Source: Clostridiales bacterium
GTDB taxonomy: Bacteria > Bacillota > Clostridia > Christensenellales > Aristaeellaceae
Assembly (NCBI GenBank): GCA_004552515.1
Contig: SFOF01000136.1
Span: forward strand, 1-6,031
Length of the DNA stretch: 6,031 nucleotides
Direction: 5' to 3'
Both the position numbers and the translations under genes were made by a program. The notes below the pieces were generated by a model. That model did no database searches. It was not told where the DNA came from and saw nothing but the letters and a program-made list of their open reading frames with translations. Shown piece by piece: positions 1 to 5,919 of this stretch. Every line of letters begins with the position of its first letter. The first letter of the stretch is position 1.

Positions 1-15
1 AATATGTGAAAACGA

Positions 16-59
16 ATGGCCGCGTTCGGCGGCGTTTCGTTTCAAAATGAAGCGGCCAT
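16..59 (+). promoter_or_regulatory. Leader inverted repeats upstream of the ABC ATPase gene
   Basis: ATGGCCGC at 16-23 is perfectly complementary to GCGGCCAT at 52-59. The same bases can instead form two local hairpins: GCCGC/GCGGC (19-23 with 29-33, loop GTTCG) and CGTTTCA/TGAAGCG (38-44 with 48-54, one G-T pair, loop AAA). The long pairing and the two local hairpins exclude each other. No T-run follows, so this is not a standard terminator. Intercistronic hairpins between a highly expressed binding-protein gene and its ATPase gene commonly protect or attenuate the mRNA, and that is the inferred role. A TGA at 7-9 could be the stop codon of the upstream gene, but only two codons of it would be visible. 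Confidence 0.4.
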
Positions 60-72
60 ACAAAGAGAAAGG

Positions 73-80
73 GGAGGTGG
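73..80 (+). promoter_or_regulatory. Ribosome binding site fixing the ATPase start
   Basis: GGAGGTGG lies 6 nt (counted from GGAGGT) before the ATG at 85 and is nearly a perfect anti-16S match. It decides the start at 85 over the in-frame ATG at 16, which has no such site and would translate through the leader hairpins. Confidence 0.9.
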
Positions 81-84
81 AAGC

Positions 85-1632
85 ATGGACACGGATTATG
101 TGATCGAGATGCTTCACATCACCAAGGAATTTCCGGGCATCAGGGCCAACGACGACGTGACGCTCCAGCTGCGCCGGGGCGAGATCCACGCGCTGCTGGG
201 CGAAAACGGCGCGGGCAAATCGACGCTGATGAGCGTGCTCTTCGGAATGTATCAGCCGGAGAACGGCACGATCAAAAAGGACGGGCGCGAGGTCAAAATC
301 AACGATCCCAACGACGCCACCGCGCTGCATATCGGCATGGTACACCAGCACTTCAAGCTGATCGACGTCTTTACCGTTCTGGACAACATCATACTGGGCG
401 CGGAGGACACGCGCATGGGCTTCCTCCAGAAGAAGCAGGCGCGCGCCAAGGTCAGCGCGCTGTCCGAGCGCTACGGCCTGGCCGTCGATCTGGATGCGAA
501 GGTTGAGGACATCACCGTGGGGATGCAGCAGCGCGTCGAGATCCTCAAGATGCTCTATCGCGACAACGAGGTGCTGATCTTCGACGAGCCGACCGCCGTG
601 CTCACGCCCCAGGAGATCGAGGAACTGATCGAGATCATGCGCGGCCTCTCCCGCGAGGGCAAGAGCATCCTCTTCATCTCCCACAAGCTCAACGAGATCA
701 TGGCCGTGGCCGACCGCGTGACGGTGCTGCGCAAGGGTCGCTGCATCGGCACGGTCAACACGAAGGACACCACCAAGGAGGAACTGAGCCGCATGATGGT
801 CGGCCGCCCCGTCCAGCTGGTGGTGGACAAGGGCGAGGCGCATCCGGGCGACGTGGTGCTGAATGTCGAGCATCTGCACGTTCCCTCGAAGCTGTATAAG
901 AAGGACGCGGTTCACGACGTGAGCTTCAGCGTGCGCGCGGGCGAGATCGTCTGCATCGCGGGCATCGACGGCAACGGCCAGACTGAGCTGGTATACGGAC
1001 TCACCGGCCTTGAAAAGCCGAGCGGCGGCCATATCGCGCTATGCGGGCACGATATTACCCATGCCGCCGTGCGCGCCCGCAGCGCCGCGGGCATGAGCCA
1101 CATCCCCGAGGATCGTCACAAGCACGGACTGATCCTCGATTACACGCTGGCGCAGAACATGGTGCTCCAGCGCTATCAGGAAAAGCGCTTTGAAAATCAC
1201 GGCTTTATCCGCTTCGGCGCGGTGCGCGAGTATGCCGAGGAGCTGATCAAGCAATACGACGTGCGCTCCGGACAGGGCGCGGACACCATCGTGCGCAGTA
1301 TGTCGGGCGGCAATCAGCAGAAGGCCATCGTGGCGCGCGAGCTGGATCGGGATATGCCGCTCATCGTGGCGGTGCAGCCCACGCGCGGACTGGACGTGGG
1401 CGCGATTGAGTATATTCACAGGCAGCTGGTCGCTCAGCGCGACGCGGGCAAGGCGGTGCTGCTGGTTTCGCTCGAGCTGGACGAGGTCATGAATCTCTCC
1501 GATCGCATTTTGGTCATGCATGGCGGCGAGATCGTGGGCGCGTTCAAAGGCGGCGAGATCGACGCGCAGGAGCTGGGCCTGTATATGGCCGGCGCAAAGA
1601 AGCAGCATAAGCAGACGGAAAAGGAGGCGTGA
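85..1632 (+). CDS. nupO: ABC transporter ATP-binding protein, double NBD, BMP/nucleoside importer type (NupO/YufO-like)
   Basis: This 515-residue cytoplasmic ATPase should power import of a nucleoside or similar small molecule through the two permeases encoded next. It carries two fused nucleotide-binding domains. NBD1 (about 1-245) has Walker A GENGAGKST at 39-47, Q-loop Q88 in VHQHFKL, the family-typical signature VGMQQR at 145-150, Walker B VLIFDEPT at 163-170 with D167/E168, and switch His H200. NBD2 (about 255-503) is degenerate: its Walker A reads GIDGNGQTE at 293-301 (no Lys), the signature SMSGGNQQK at 405-413 is intact, Walker B reads AVQPTRGLD at 429-437 (Gln for the catalytic Glu), and the switch position reads SLELDE with no His. 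This asymmetry is normal for the YufO/sugar-importer ATPase group and implies one hydrolytic site per pair. The C-terminus overlaps the ribosome binding site of the next gene. Family assignment is firm; the nucleoside substrate is inferred from characterised relatives (B. subtilis NupNOPQ, Lactococcus BmpA-NupABC). Confidence 0.93.
   Translation: MDTDYVIEMLHITKEFPGIRANDDVTLQLRRGEIHALLGENGAGKSTLMSVLFGMYQPENGTIKKDGREVKINDPNDATALHIGMVHQHFKLIDVFTVLDNIILGAEDTRMGFLQKKQARAKVSALSERYGLAVDLDAKVEDITVGMQQRVEILKMLYRDNEVLIFDEPTAVLTPQEIEELIEIMRGLSREGKSILFISHKLNEIMAVADRVTVLRKGRCIGTVNTKDTTKEELSRMMVGRPVQLVVDKGEAHPGDVVLNVEHLHVPSKLYKKDAVHDVSFSVRAGEIVCIAGIDGNGQTELVYGLTGLEKPSGGHIALCGHDITHAAVRARSAAGMSHIPEDRHKHGLILDYTLAQNMVLQRYQEKRFENHGFIRFGAVREYAEELIKQYDVRSGQGADTIVRSMSGGNQQKAIVARELDRDMPLIVAVQPTRGLDVGAIEYIHRQLVAQRDAGKAVLLVSLELDEVMNLSDRILVMHGGEIVGAFKGGEIDAQELGLYMAGAKKQHKQTEKEA
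1621..1627 (+). promoter_or_regulatory. Ribosome binding site inside the ATPase 3' end, fixing the NupP start
   Basis: AAGGAGG is embedded in the last codons of the ATPase gene and ends 7 nt before the ATG at 1635. The alternative GTG at 1629 would leave only 1 nt of spacing, so ATG 1635 is preferred. The layout suggests translational coupling. Confidence 0.85.
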
Positions 1633-1634
1633 GC

Positions 1635-2888
1635 ATGAAAAACTCTTTCTGGCAGAAGGAGGGCGTGCGCTCGGTGCTGGCCTCCCTTCTGTCGATCGTC
1701 ATAGGTCTTCTGGCGGGCAGCGTCATCATTGTGATCGTGGGCTGTGCGACGCCCTCGCTGGGCTTTAAGAGCGCCTGGGAGGGCGTGCGGCTGGTCATGC
1801 TGGGGCTGTTCAGCAAGGGCCGCGACGCGGTGGGCAATCTGGTATTCGGCTTTAATCCCTCGAGCGTGGGCAATATGCTCTTCCGCGCCACGCCGCTCAT
1901 CATGACCGGCCTGTCGGTCGCCGTGGCGTTCAAGACGGGCCTGTTCAACATCGGCGCGCCCGGTCAGTATCTGGCGGGCACGGCGGCGACGCTGTTCATC
2001 GCGCTGAGCATCCCCGTGTCGGCGCTGCCTGGCTGGCTGATCTGGATGCTGGCCTTCGCGGGCGGTATGCTGGCCGGCGCGCTGTGGGGCGCGATTCCGG
2101 GCCTGCTCAAGGCGCTGCTCAACATCAACGAGGTGCTGGCCTGCATCATGACCAACTGGATCGCGGCCAACATTGTCACCTGGCTGTTCGATCTGAGCAA
2201 TCTCAAGAACATCGTCGAGAACACCAAGTCCGGCTATGTCTACAGCACGGCCTATGGCCTTGAAAAGGTGGACGGCGTGTGGACGTATGTGGCGGGCGCA
2301 GGCGTGCGCACCCCCAAGATGGGGCTGGACAAGCTGTTCCCCGGCTCGCAGGTCAACGGCGGCATCATCATCGCGATTGTGCTGGCGATTGTGGTCTACA
2401 TCATCCTCACGCGCACGACGTTCGGCTATGAGCTGAAGGCGTGCGGCTCGAATCGCTTTGCCGCGCGCTATGCGGGCATTGCCGACAAGCGCAGCATCGT
2501 GGTTTCAATGGCGATTGCGGGCGCTCTGGCGGGCGCGGCCGGCTCACTGTACTATCTCTCCGGCAACACGGAGTTCTACTGGGCGACCTATCAGTCGCTG
2601 CCCGCGGCGGGCTTCAACGGCATCCCCGTGGCGCTGCTCGCCGTCAACCATCCCATCGCGGTGATTTTTTCGGCGATGTTCATGTCCATGCTGGATATCG
2701 CGGGCCTTCAGCTGACCAACCTGACCGCCTACAACGAATATATCACGGACGTGATCATTGCCGTGATCGTGTATCTGGCGGCGTTCTCGCTGGTCATCCG
2801 CATGGGGCTGGGCAAGCTCTTCCTGAAGCGCCGCAGGGCCTCTGAAGCGGCGCAGGCCGTCTCAAAGGGAGAGGGGGATAAGCAATGA
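1635..2888 (+). CDS. nupP: ABC transporter permease, BPD_transp_2 family (NupP/YufP-like)
   Basis: This 417-residue integral membrane protein is the larger of two dissimilar permeases that should pair to form the translocation channel. Hydrophobic segments are visible at about 13-37, 84-98, 105-128, 133-158, 168-187, 242-260, 288-308, 327-355 and 368-390. Family hallmarks are ATPLIMTGLSVAVAFKTG (85-102) followed by LFNIGAPGQYLAG (103-115), the coupling-type loop NINEVLACIMTNW (163-175), and ELKACGSNRFAARYAGI (266-282) before another membrane segment. A non-membrane stretch at about 190-240 probably faces outward. The tail (about 394-417) is basic and then charged, likely cytoplasmic. The start is two codons inside the longest reading frame, chosen for its ribosome binding site. 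It sits 2 nt after the ATPase stop and overlaps the next permease by 4 nt, so the three are co-translated. Substrate class (nucleosides) is inferred from family context only. Confidence 0.92.
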   Translation: MKNSFWQKEGVRSVLASLLSIVIGLLAGSVIIVIVGCATPSLGFKSAWEGVRLVMLGLFSKGRDAVGNLVFGFNPSSVGNMLFRATPLIMTGLSVAVAFKTGLFNIGAPGQYLAGTAATLFIALSIPVSALPGWLIWMLAFAGGMLAGALWGAIPGLLKALLNINEVLACIMTNWIAANIVTWLFDLSNLKNIVENTKSGYVYSTAYGLEKVDGVWTYVAGAGVRTPKMGLDKLFPGSQVNGGIIIAIVLAIVVYIILTRTTFGYELKACGSNRFAARYAGIADKRSIVVSMAIAGALAGAAGSLYYLSGNTEFYWATYQSLPAAGFNGIPVALLAVNHPIAVIFSAMFMSMLDIAGLQLTNLTAYNEYITDVIIAVIVYLAAFSLVIRMGLGKLFLKRRRASEAAQAVSKGEGDKQ

Positions 2889-3916
2889 GCTTTCTGATTC
2901 GGCAGACGTTAATCTACGCGGTGCCGCTGATGGTCGTGGCGCTGGCCGGCGTGTTCGCCGAGCGCAGCGGCATCATCAATCTGGCGCTCGAGGGCATTAT
3001 GATATTCGGTGCGTTTATCGGCGTGCTGTTCGTGCGCACCGCGCAGCAGTGGGGCGTGTTTGAGGCGGCCAAGGCGGCCGGTTCGTTCTGGACGCTGCAA
3101 GGATTAATGGGACTGGCCATGCTGATCGCCGCGGCGATGGGCGCGCTGTTCTCGCTCCTGTTGGCCTTCGCGGCGATCAATCTGCGCGCCGATCAGACCA
3201 TCGGCGGCACGGCGCTCAACCTGATGGCGCCGGCGCTGGTGCTGTTCTTCGTGCGCATGATCGCCAATCAGAATACGCTGCAAATGGCGACGGGCGATTC
3301 GGCGGGCTGGTTCATGCTCAAAAAGTCCATGCTGGGCTACGGCCGCACGGACGAGGCGGGCTTCTTTGTGGATACGTTCCTCAACAAGGTGTATCTGGCG
3401 ACGTACGTCTGCCTGATCGTCTATGTGATACTGTCGATTATCCTGTACAAGACGCGCTTCGGCCTGCGTCTGCGTTCGTGCGGCGAGAATCCGCAGGCGG
3501 CGGACTCGCTGGGCATCAACGTGTTCAAGATGCGCTATGCGGGCGTGACGATCTCCGGCGCGCTGGCGGGCATGGGCGGCTTTGTGTACGCGCTGACCAC
3601 GACCAACTGCACGGCCAACGGCGATGTGGCGGGTTTCGGCTTCCTGGCGCTGGCGGTCATGATCTTCGGCAACTGGAAGCCGCTCAACATTGCGGGCGCG
3701 GCGCTGCTGTTCGGCCTGTTCAAGTGCGTGGCGGCCTCGTACGCCAGCCTGGACGTCAACGGCGACGGCGTGTATCTGCTCAAGGAGCTGGCGATCAATC
3801 CGACGTTCTATCGTCTGCTGCCCTATGTCATTACGCTGGTCGTTCTGGCCTTTACTTCAAAAACCTCCCGCGCCCCGAAGGCGGAGGGTATTCCCTACGA
3901 CAAGAGCACCAGATAA
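2885..3916 (+). CDS. nupQ: ABC transporter permease, BPD_transp_2 family (NupQ/YufQ-like)
   Basis: This 343-residue integral membrane protein is the second, shorter permease and the likely heterodimer partner of the product just upstream. Hydrophobic segments appear at about 7-24, 30-50, 72-98, 108-125, 168-187, 214-237, 250-280 and 308-323. Typical family motifs are AERSGIINLALEGIMIFGA (25-43), RADQTIGGTALNLMAPAL (101-118), FGLRLRSCGENPQAADSLG (192-210) and GFLALAVMIFGNWKPLNIAG (252-271). The ATG overlaps the preceding TGA (ATGA, 4 nt) and has GAGGGGG 7 nt upstream, so translational coupling is likely. It is the last gene of the operon; a hairpin terminator begins 17 nt after the stop. Length is normal for YufQ-type permeases. 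No sensor, kinase or extra enzyme is attached. Confidence 0.92.
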   Translation: MSFLIRQTLIYAVPLMVVALAGVFAERSGIINLALEGIMIFGAFIGVLFVRTAQQWGVFEAAKAAGSFWTLQGLMGLAMLIAAAMGALFSLLLAFAAINLRADQTIGGTALNLMAPALVLFFVRMIANQNTLQMATGDSAGWFMLKKSMLGYGRTDEAGFFVDTFLNKVYLATYVCLIVYVILSIILYKTRFGLRLRSCGENPQAADSLGINVFKMRYAGVTISGALAGMGGFVYALTTTNCTANGDVAGFGFLALAVMIFGNWKPLNIAGAALLFGLFKCVAASYASLDVNGDGVYLLKELAINPTFYRLLPYVITLVVLAFTSKTSRAPKAEGIPYDKSTR

Positions 3917-3933
3917 CATTTTTATACGACTCG

Positions 3934-3969
3934 ACCCGTCCGGCATTGATTTATGGCCGGACGGGTTTT
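3934..3969 (+). terminator. Rho-independent terminator of the ABC importer operon
   Basis: ACCCGTCCGGC (3934-3944) pairs perfectly with GCCGGACGGGT (3956-3966), an 11-bp stem with an 11-nt loop, followed by a short T-run (TTTT at 3966-3969, then CGTTAT). It begins 17 nt past the permease stop codon. Confidence 0.85.
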
Positions 3970-4033
3970 CGTTATACCCGAACGGCCCTTGCTGTGCTTT
4001 ATGCACTCACGCTGCGAATCAAATGAAGAGAGT

Positions 4034-4084
4034 CCAGAGAGCCAATGGCTCTTTGGCGCAGGTTTGGGGGCGCGCAGCCCCCAA
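4034..4084. repeat. Two tandem hairpins (REP-like candidate)
   Basis: Hairpin 1 pairs CCAGAGAGCC (4034-4043) with GGCTCTTTGG (4047-4056) over 10 positions including one G-T pair, with a 3-nt AAT loop. Seven bases later, hairpin 2 pairs TTGGGGGC (4064-4071) with GCCCCCAA (4077-4084), 8 bp with a GCGCA loop. Neither is followed by a T-run. Paired palindromes of this kind in intergenic DNA resemble repetitive extragenic elements, but copy number cannot be seen in one window. Confidence 0.5.
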
Positions 4085-4189
4085 CGTTCTCCCCGCGGAA
4101 AACACGGCAAAGCCAATACGATCACGCAAAAACGCACTTACACCGCGCCGCCGACTCCGTTCTCCGTTCCTCGCGTCTCTTCGTTCTCT

Positions 4190-4287
4190 GTCGGGATCGC
4201 CATCAGGAAACGTACAAGCACGAAGTGAACCTGTAAAGTTCGATAACCGAACCAAGGATTCGAGAATGCACGAATGGCGATCCCGAC
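4190..4287. repeat. Perfect 14-bp inverted repeat enclosing 70 bp
   Basis: GTCGGGATCGCCAT at 4190-4203 is the exact reverse complement of ATGGCGATCCCGAC at 4274-4287. The 70-bp interior has a smaller stem, GTTCG/CGAAC (4238-4242 with 4248-4252). The arms could be the closing stem of a structured RNA or the ends of a small non-autonomous element. There is no open reading frame of note between them and no obvious flanking target duplication. Confidence 0.55.
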
Positions 4288-4325
4288 CCATGGCGGAATA
4301 GGAACGCAACATTTCGCAAGCCGTC

Positions 4326-4350
4326 CTGTTTGGCGCTATGCGGCAAACAG
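4326..4350. repeat. Compact hairpin in the intergenic region
   Basis: CTGTTTG (4326-4332) pairs with CAAACAG (4344-4350). Inside a single G-G mismatch, CGC (4334-4336) pairs with GCG (4340-4342) around a TAT loop. No T-run follows, so it is not a canonical terminator. It adds to the cluster of palindromes upstream. Confidence 0.45.
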
Positions 4351-4508
4351 CAGGCGTGATCTGGGCGCAAAACACTCCAATAGAAACGCAGAGACAGGCG
4401 AGAACCAAGCATAAAGCGCCGCAATAGAATTACCAAGACAGGCGCATCACGTCCCCGCTCAAAACCAACCGCCAAGCGCTCTTTTCGATAAAGAAGTCGG
4501 GAATCTCC

Positions 4509-4538
4509 TTGCCATGGCCGCCGGAGTTATGCTATAAT
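4509..4538 (+). promoter_or_regulatory. Sigma-A-type promoter of the fucosidase gene
   Basis: A -35 box TTGCCA (4509-4514, five of six matches to TTGACA) is separated by 18 bp from a perfect -10 box TATAAT (4533-4538), with an extended -10 TG at 4530-4531. Transcription should start near 4545, giving a leader of roughly 38 nt. A GCCATGGC palindrome (4511-4518) overlaps the -35 region, but I see no clear operator or cre site. Confidence 0.85.
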
Positions 4539-4582
4539 GTCAAAAGCAAACGACTTATACACAGACGGGAGCGTGACCATTC

Positions 4583-5866
4583 ATGGATTCGATGAAACTC
4601 AAGCCCAGCGCCGGCCAGCTGGCCTTTATGGACTGGGAATACGGCGTGTTCTTCCATTTCGGTATCCGCAGCTTCTTCCTCGGCCATAAGGACTGGGACA
4701 ACCGCCCCATGCCCGCCGAGGCGTTCAACCCCGAGCAGCTGGACTGCGAGCAGTGGATCCGCACGGTTAAGGACGCGGGCGCGACCTACGCCATCCTCGT
4801 GTGCAAGCACCACGACGGCTTTGCCAACTGGCCGTCCAAATACACCGATTACTCCGTCGCATCCACGCCCTGGAAGGACGGCAAGGGCGACGTCGTGCGC
4901 GAATATGTCAACGCCTGCCGCAAGTATGGACTGAAAGTCGGCCTGTATTATTCGCCGGCGCAGTGGGGCGGCAAGATCAGCTTTAAGGAAGACCGCGAAT
5001 ACGACGATTATTTCATCAATCAGATCAGCGAGCTGCTGACCGGCTACGGCAAGATCGACTATCTGTGGTTCGATGGCTGCGGCAGCGAGGGCCATCAGTA
5101 CGACACCGATCGCATCGTCAAGGCCATTCGCGGGATGCAGCCGGAAATCCTGATCTTCTCCATGTGGGATCCCGATACCCGCTGGGTGGGCAACGAGGAC
5201 GGCTACGCGCCCATGCCCAACTTCAACACCACCACCGACGTGGATTTCTCCATGCTGGCCACCGAAAAGGAAAAGCTGGCGCGCGCCAAGTTCCTGCCCT
5301 CCGAGTGCGATTTCAAGATGCGCTCCACCTGGTTCGACTGCGAGCTGAACGAGGACACCATCAAGGAAGCTGACGAGCTGATGGGCATCTACGAGATGAG
5401 CGTGGGCCGCGGCGCGAACTTCCTCATCAACATCGGCCCCGATAGGCGCGGCCTGCTGCCCGAAAAGGACGTTCAGCGGCTTACTGAGTTCGGAAACAGG
5501 CTCAAGGCGCGCTATGGCCGGGCGCTGCCCTTCGGCGACGCGGAAAAGACCGCCGATAACGAATGGAGCATCGCCATGGACGGCTTCAGCACCGAGCGCG
5601 GCGAGGGCGAAAAGGCCAACGCGCTGGTCAACCGCGTGGTCATCCGCGAGGATCTGACCGACGGCGAGAGCATCGAGGAGTTCCGCCTGTACGCGCATAT
5701 GCCCGCCTACCGCAGCAAGCGCGTGTGCCTCTATAAGGGCGATACCGTCGGCCATAAGGCCATCTGCGTCATCCCGACGATGCGCACCGGCAGGATCACA
5801 CTCGAGGTGACCAAGGCCAACGGCGAAGTGAAGATCCGTGACATCAAGGCCTATTACGCCGAATAA
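4583..5866 (+). CDS. Cytoplasmic alpha-L-fucosidase, glycoside hydrolase family 29
   Basis: This 427-residue enzyme should hydrolyse terminal alpha-L-fucose from oligosaccharides by a retaining mechanism. The N-terminal catalytic barrel spans about 10-312. Active-site landmarks are WEYGVFFHFG (18-27), CKHHDGFANW (74-83) with H76/H77, GLYYSPAQW (120-128), and IDYLWFDGCG (158-167), where D164 sits at the usual nucleophile position. PSECDFKMRSTWFD (239-252) resembles the conserved ECDVSIRxGWF segment of the 1,3/1,4-specific (GH29-B) and plant fucosidases, so E241 is a candidate acid/base. SVGRGANFLINIGPDRRG (273-290) is a strong family motif. Residues about 313-427 form a short C-terminal beta-rich domain. 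There is no signal peptide, so it probably acts inside the cell on imported fucosides. The start at 4583 follows a weak GGGAG 11 nt upstream. The gene is monocistronic, with its own promoter and terminator. Family is near certain; linkage specificity is inferred. Confidence 0.93.
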   Translation: MDSMKLKPSAGQLAFMDWEYGVFFHFGIRSFFLGHKDWDNRPMPAEAFNPEQLDCEQWIRTVKDAGATYAILVCKHHDGFANWPSKYTDYSVASTPWKDGKGDVVREYVNACRKYGLKVGLYYSPAQWGGKISFKEDREYDDYFINQISELLTGYGKIDYLWFDGCGSEGHQYDTDRIVKAIRGMQPEILIFSMWDPDTRWVGNEDGYAPMPNFNTTTDVDFSMLATEKEKLARAKFLPSECDFKMRSTWFDCELNEDTIKEADELMGIYEMSVGRGANFLINIGPDRRGLLPEKDVQRLTEFGNRLKARYGRALPFGDAEKTADNEWSIAMDGFSTERGEGEKANALVNRVVIREDLTDGESIEEFRLYAHMPAYRSKRVCLYKGDTVGHKAICVIPTMRTGRITLEVTKANGEVKIRDIKAYYAE

Positions 5867-5871
5867 GACGC

Positions 5872-5914
5872 GTTCAGCCTCCCGTGGGAACAGCCCTTCG
5901 GGAGGCTGAACTTT
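5872..5914 (+). terminator. Hairpin terminator after the fucosidase gene
   Basis: GTTCAGCCTCCCG (5872-5884) pairs perfectly with CGGGAGGCTGAAC (5899-5911), a 13-bp stem with a 14-nt loop, starting 5 nt after the fucosidase stop. The downstream T-run is short (TTTAT). The hairpin also lies just beyond the stop of the convergent minus-strand gene, so it may serve both, although no T-run follows on the minus side. Confidence 0.8.
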
Positions 5915-5919
5915 ATCCC

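Larger units (their letters stand above)
3970..4508. other. Gene-free intergenic region with several inverted repeats
   Basis: About 540 bases with no credible gene. Short open frames exist on both strands, but none has a good ribosome binding site or a protein-like composition, and they overlap one another. The stretch is less GC-rich than its neighbours. It also shows strong strand asymmetry: 4155-4195 contains no A on the plus strand, while about 4289-4450 is rich in A and C and poor in T. It holds tandem hairpins (4034-4084), a tandem CTCCGTT heptamer (4155-4168), a 14-bp inverted repeat (4190-4287) and a further hairpin (4326-4350). It could be a dispersed intergenic repeat, a structured RNA, or decayed sequence; the sequence alone does not decide. 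Confidence 0.6.

Noticed and set aside
16..84. N-terminal extension of the ATPase from an upstream ATG
   Set aside because: The 23 extra residues do not look like the family, the stretch contains hairpins and the ribosome binding site itself, and a near-perfect ribosome binding site precedes the ATG at 85.
1039..1608. 189-codon antisense frame within the ATPase gene
   Set aside because: It is a shadow of conserved ABC motifs on the other strand, with a His/Ala/Leu-rich composition and no family resemblance.
1629..1634. GTG start for the first permease overlapping the ATPase stop
   Set aside because: The AAGGAGG motif would be only 1 nt away; the ATG at 1635 has correct spacing.
4236..4253. 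tRNA T-arm-like GTTCGATAACCGAAC
   Set aside because: No acceptor stem, anticodon arm or D-arm can be fitted around it.
4392..4444. 9-bp direct repeat AGACAGGCG (4392-4400 and 4436-4444)
   Set aside because: It is too short, occurs only twice, and has no associated structure or regular spacing; there is no CRISPR-like array.
3953..4475. Several open frames of about 60-130 codons on both strands in the intergenic region
   Set aside because: They overlap each other, lack ribosome binding sites, pass through terminator or hairpin sequence, and give Arg/Ser/Pro-rich translations typical of non-coding DNA.
4480..4494. Small inverted repeat TCTTT-TCGAT-AAAGA upstream of the fucosidase promoter
   Set aside because: Five base pairs is within chance expectation and it matches no operator I can name with confidence.
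4532..5755. 407-codon open frame antisense to the fucosidase gene
   Set aside because: The sense strand encodes an unmistakable GH29 enzyme. The antisense frame is a by-product of GC-rich third positions, has Ala/Val/Gly-rich low-complexity composition and no recognisable motif, and would start inside the sense frame with no clear ribosome binding site.
3970..5866. A fucoside-import operon joining the ABC importer and the fucosidase
   Set aside because: A terminator, about 540 bp of spacer and a separate promoter divide them, and the importer belongs to a family best known for nucleosides.
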